NCBI RefSeq assembly: GCF_000213175.1
Contig: NW_009799104.1
Coordinates: 62,001 to 126,000 of the forward strand
Length of the DNA: 64,000 bases
Reading direction: 5' to 3'
DNA from: Neurospora tetrasperma FGSC 2508
Lineage: Eukaryota > Ascomycota > Sordariomycetes > Sordariales > Sordariaceae
This document shows positions 60,956-64,000 of this stretch, in pieces; the first letter of the stretch is position 1; each line of letters starts with the position of its first letter. The position numbers and the translations under genes were made by a program. The notes under the pieces were generated by a model that saw only the letters and a list, made by a program, of their open reading frames with translations, did no database searches and was not told where the DNA came from.

Positions 60956-62560
60956 TCATCTCTCCTCCTCCACCTCCCACCCAAGGTCCCAACTCTCGGG
61001 CCCCCACGGATCAGCCTCCAACGCATATGATACCACCTCCAGCTCATGCTGCTCAATCCACTTCAACTGATCCTGCAGCCTCCGATACGTCTTTTCGTAG
61101 AGATGATAATCATCGTACCAAACACGGAACCACGAGTCCATCGTAGAGGCCATGATCTCTTCGTTGGAGCGAATGTCCGAGATAGCTGGGCGCACGGGTC
61201 GTAAGCCTTGGTACATGCGCTCGACAAAACTCGTGAAGCAGGTGAAACGTCGCGAGAGCTCATCGAGCTGGTGTGTAGTGAGGAAGGGTTCAGCCAAGAG
61301 GTCCTCTCCTTGAATGGGAAAGTCGGAGACAATGGACTTGCCGTACTCGACCCAGTAGTTGGCAAAGTCTCCAAAGGGAAGACGGAAGTCGTCGCAGAGC
61401 TTGTCCCACCCGAAGAGAACTTGATATCGAGCCCTTTCGAGCGCATCAACCATTAGCGACCTTGCAAAGGCTACCAGATGCCGTCTGAACGCTGCCATGC
61501 CGTGTTCCCTCAAAAAGCACCGATTACACCTGGGCTCCCTCAGCTCTCCCAATTCAGCATCTTGCACACAATATTTGCTCATCGCATCCGTCAAAAAATG
61601 CACCTCTTCGTACGCAATAACAGGCAAACGAAACTGTGACGCCTCTCGCCATTTGGCGCAACCGCCGCAGCGAAGGATGCGCATTGTCAAATGGTACGTC
61701 TTGTTATCATGGGCACCGTAATATAAGAAGCGGCGGCCCATTCTGGCGCGAGGGACAGGGTGAAACAGATTGGGGAAACACCTGTCAAAAAAGTTGTAGA
61801 AATCCAACTTGCGCCCAGTGACCACTGGTGAAGGGAGGATGGGCCGCCCTCCGTTGTTCATCGAGTTTTTGTTACGATGCCAGTCGCCCCGGACAAAGAT
61901 ACATTCAATGCAACGACGGTTGTGTCGACGGAGGCCACAAATTAGGAGCTCATGGTTAGAGGCAATCTGGTCGTTAGTAGTAAGAATGTCGGCCTCCACG
62001 TTTCCGGCCCAGAGGAACTGGTTGATTCCCCCAGCCTGCCGCATGCTTTCCCATGGGTGGGTGGCCTCATGATACCGCATCCGGACATCGGCAAGTGACT
62101 CATCTCGAGCCCGGATATGGATTCGGTGCTGGAAGATCCTGGCTCTCACGCCGTCATCCCATCTGTCGAGATACCACCATTCGGCCAGGCGATTGGCCTC
62201 TCTGCTACCGGGAGGGGGCTTGCGAAGGTCGAGCCGCAGGATGTTGTGGTTATCGAACCTCGTATGCGGCAGGAGCTTGAGGCAGCCTCCACAAGCGTAC
62301 TTGTTGGACTCCCAGTCCTTGGAGCCCATGCGAGGAGAGATGTGGGAATCCCTGCCTCTGAGGAGCGGCGCTATGCCGCCATACTCGGGAATCAGCTCAA
62401 GGGCGAGCAGGCGCTGGAGGAAGTTGATGCGTGTCGGCCTGATGGTGGCTCGCAGAGTCTGGCAGGTTTGGGCCAAGTTGATCAATGAGATGGGATCAAC
62501 GTTATCCAAGATGATGAGGAGAATTTCCAACGGAGCGTTATGCAATGAGATGACAGACAT
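60956..62560 (-). CDS. F-box domain protein
   Basis: The ATG at 62560 begins MSVISLHNAPLEILLIILDNVD, immediately the F-box; an upstream in-frame ATG at 62656 adds 32 unlike residues and was not chosen. Residues about 6-45 (PLEILLIILDNVDPISLINLAQTCQTLRA) fit an F-box that would bind Skp1 in an SCF ubiquitin ligase. The remaining 490 residues have several Cys pairs (CGGCLKLLP, CIECIF, CGGCAKW, CNRCFLREHG) that may bind zinc, and a Glu/Trp-rich end. The target is unknown. Length is 534 aa with no intron seen. Confidence 0.85.
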   Translation of the reverse strand: MSVISLHNAPLEILLIILDNVDPISLINLAQTCQTLRATIRPTRINFLQRLLALELIPEYGGIAPLLRGRDSHISPRMGSKDWESNKYACGGCLKLLPHTRFDNHNILRLDLRKPPPGSREANRLAEWWYLDRWDDGVRARIFQHRIHIRARDESLADVRMRYHEATHPWESMRQAGGINQFLWAGNVEADILTTNDQIASNHELLICGLRRHNRRCIECIFVRGDWHRNKNSMNNGGRPILPSPVVTGRKLDFYNFFDRCFPNLFHPVPRARMGRRFLYYGAHDNKTYHLTMRILRCGGCAKWREASQFRLPVIAYEEVHFLTDAMSKYCVQDAELGELREPRCNRCFLREHGMAAFRRHLVAFARSLMVDALERARYQVLFGWDKLCDDFRLPFGDFANYWVEYGKSIVSDFPIQGEDLLAEPFLTTHQLDELSRRFTCFTSFVERMYQGLRPVRPAISDIRSNEEIMASTMDSWFRVWYDDYHLYEKTYRRLQDQLKWIEQHELEVVSYALEADPWGPESWDLGWEVEEER

Positions 62561-63542
62561 CTTTGGGTGAGGGCTCGAGGTGGACTGGAAATGAGGAGGT
62601 AGGGTGAGGTGTGGCGAGATGGTTAACAAGTTGTGGTTATAATAATATATTCCCACCCAGTCTGGTCAGCTTGTTGTCGCATTGGTTGATGCGTGTCAAA
62701 CACGAAATCTAGGTTCCGTTCAATCAAGTTGAAGTGAGGAGAAAGTGTGATGAAGGGAGAGGTTGACGCATCAAGTGAGATGGCTAAAGCCGGCGGCAGG
62801 CGATGTCAAATCGAGTCATACGGTAAGTCTCGTCAACGAAGGGCCAAGTAATCACGATGTAACGTAGAGGTGAGGTCGAGAAGGAAGACCGGGGTGAAAG
62901 GGCGGAAGAAGAGGAGAAGGGGAGAAATGATTAATTCTCAACTTGCAGAACCACAGTGTGAAGCGACCTTGAAGAAGTCTGGGAATACGTGATCAGGTTC
63001 AAGGCATCGTCAAGTTGCATGGCTGCAGGCGACAGATGAGGTTGTATCAAACAAAGAAAAGGAGGCTGATGAAAGACGGCGAGATTGACGTGGAGACCTT
63101 AGTTATCGCTATGAAGAAGGGATATTTTGTGATTCGGTGAAAATGACGGAGATGTGGGTTGAATCACATGAACTAAGAGGAAGAAGCTGGAAGAACGGTG
63201 ACCGTACGAAATGCGATTATCAAATGGAGGAAGGAACATCGTCCGAGGTTTTTGATGTGAAGTTGAAGGAAGTGGTACGACGTTGAAGTGGAAGGTACGG
63301 TGACACCCGGAATAGTGGGGCATGCCCCATTCGAGATACGTACCGTCTTATCTTATCTCGAGCAGCTACTCGTATCAGCTCACGTGATTACCTCAATCGT
63401 CACCACCCTCTCTTGGGAGGACTTCACTCGGCCCTTGACAGCCACAATCACGAATTTAGCAGAGTATGTCACGAGGAGTTTTGTTCATTTTAGCTTGAAG
63501 AGTATTTCTGATATTCAAAACCATGAGTAACTATCCATTATC
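62561..63542. other. Intergenic, about 1 kb
   Basis: This is the upstream region of the F-box gene, purine-rich on the plus strand. No coding pattern is visible. Confidence 0.5.
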
Positions 63543-63917
63543 TTAAATTCCTTCGATAAACACTGCATCCCCCTCCCTTTGTTAGCTTGCATTATCATGA
63601 AATGTAGTACTTCCAGCGAGATAAAGTATCTTGGCGGATGGCTCGAAAACCAAAGTTCATCCCAAGGTTGTGAGATGATGCTGGGATATTCAATGCTTAC
63701 CACAAACCAGACAAACCACAGCCCTCTCCAACTCTTTATCCGCCTTTTGCTGGACCGTGATGGTTCTCACTCCATTGGGGCACTTGTTGGCATAGTCATC
63801 TTCGAATTCGATACCCAGCTCTTGAGCCGTGGGGCAACGAATCTTTTCATCAGGGATCGGCTTGGTAGAGCCACAAGTGCGGCAGATGGCGGGAGTGAAG
63901 GGGATTTGGAAACACAT
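63543..63917 (-). CDS. Small cysteine-rich hypothetical protein
   Basis: Two exons are inferred: 63701-63917 and 63543-63562 (237 nt, 78 aa). The intron at 63563-63700 (138 bp) has donor GTAAGC, branch GCTAAC and acceptor ATGCAG. The protein starts MCFQIPFTPAICRTCGSTKP and has cysteines spaced as CRTC, CP, CP and CLVC, which could form a zinc ribbon. No secretion signal is seen. The family is not recognised, and further 3' exons are possible. The start was taken at the first residue of the cysteine-rich segment; the frame is open 63 bases further upstream. Confidence 0.5.
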
Positions 63918-64000
63918 GTTTGCTGTGGGTGGTGTGTGGTGATACTCGGTGTCTGAGCACTGAGTATCTGTTATTCGCAAGTGAAGGTAGATGAATGTCT

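Overview
The window reads as genomic DNA of a filamentous ascomycete. Genes carry short introns (about 42-115 bp) with GTRNGT-type donors, CTAAC-like branch sites and YAG acceptors. There is a ferricrocin-type NRPS, a HET-domain gene, MYND proteins and long CT-rich leaders. I infer a member of the Sordariales, probably Sordariaceae (Neurospora/Sordaria-like); no species marker is visible. Bases 1841-2423 are an assembly gap.

Layout. 0-15.7 kb: the 3' end of a TAPT1/Emp65-family membrane protein gene (+); a class I terpene synthase (-) whose second intron contains the gap; a charged low-complexity protein of unknown function (-); a modin-like membrane protein (-); and a DUF1264/OBAP-like protein (+). 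15.8-37.8 kb: a siderophore locus. A 5131-residue NRPS (-) with the order A-T-C-A-T-C-T-C-A-T-C-T-C-T-C faces, across 4.7 kb, an L-ornithine N5-monooxygenase (+). The monooxygenase supplies N5-hydroxyornithine, and after acetylation by an enzyme not in this window the NRPS would assemble ferricrocin. The space between the two genes holds four exact matches to the fungal iron-regulator GATA consensus ATCWGATAA, and two more lie just 3' of the monooxygenase.

40.5-54.4 kb: an accessory-looking block. Two large divergent DUF4470-MYND paralogues flank a HET-domain gene. Each of the three has a long homologous frame broken by exactly one in-frame TAG. Each could have come from CAG by a C-to-T change, and none is removed by a convincing intron. 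This is the most unusual feature of the window. 54.5-64 kb: a GMC oxidoreductase (-); a head-to-head pair for mitochondrial sulfide oxidation (sulfide:quinone oxidoreductase and ETHE1-type persulfide dioxygenase); an F-box protein (-); and a small cysteine-rich protein (-).

Spliced models were built by eye from splice signals and phase. They close in frame, but boundaries are inferred. No tRNA, rRNA, CRISPR or intact transposon was recognised.
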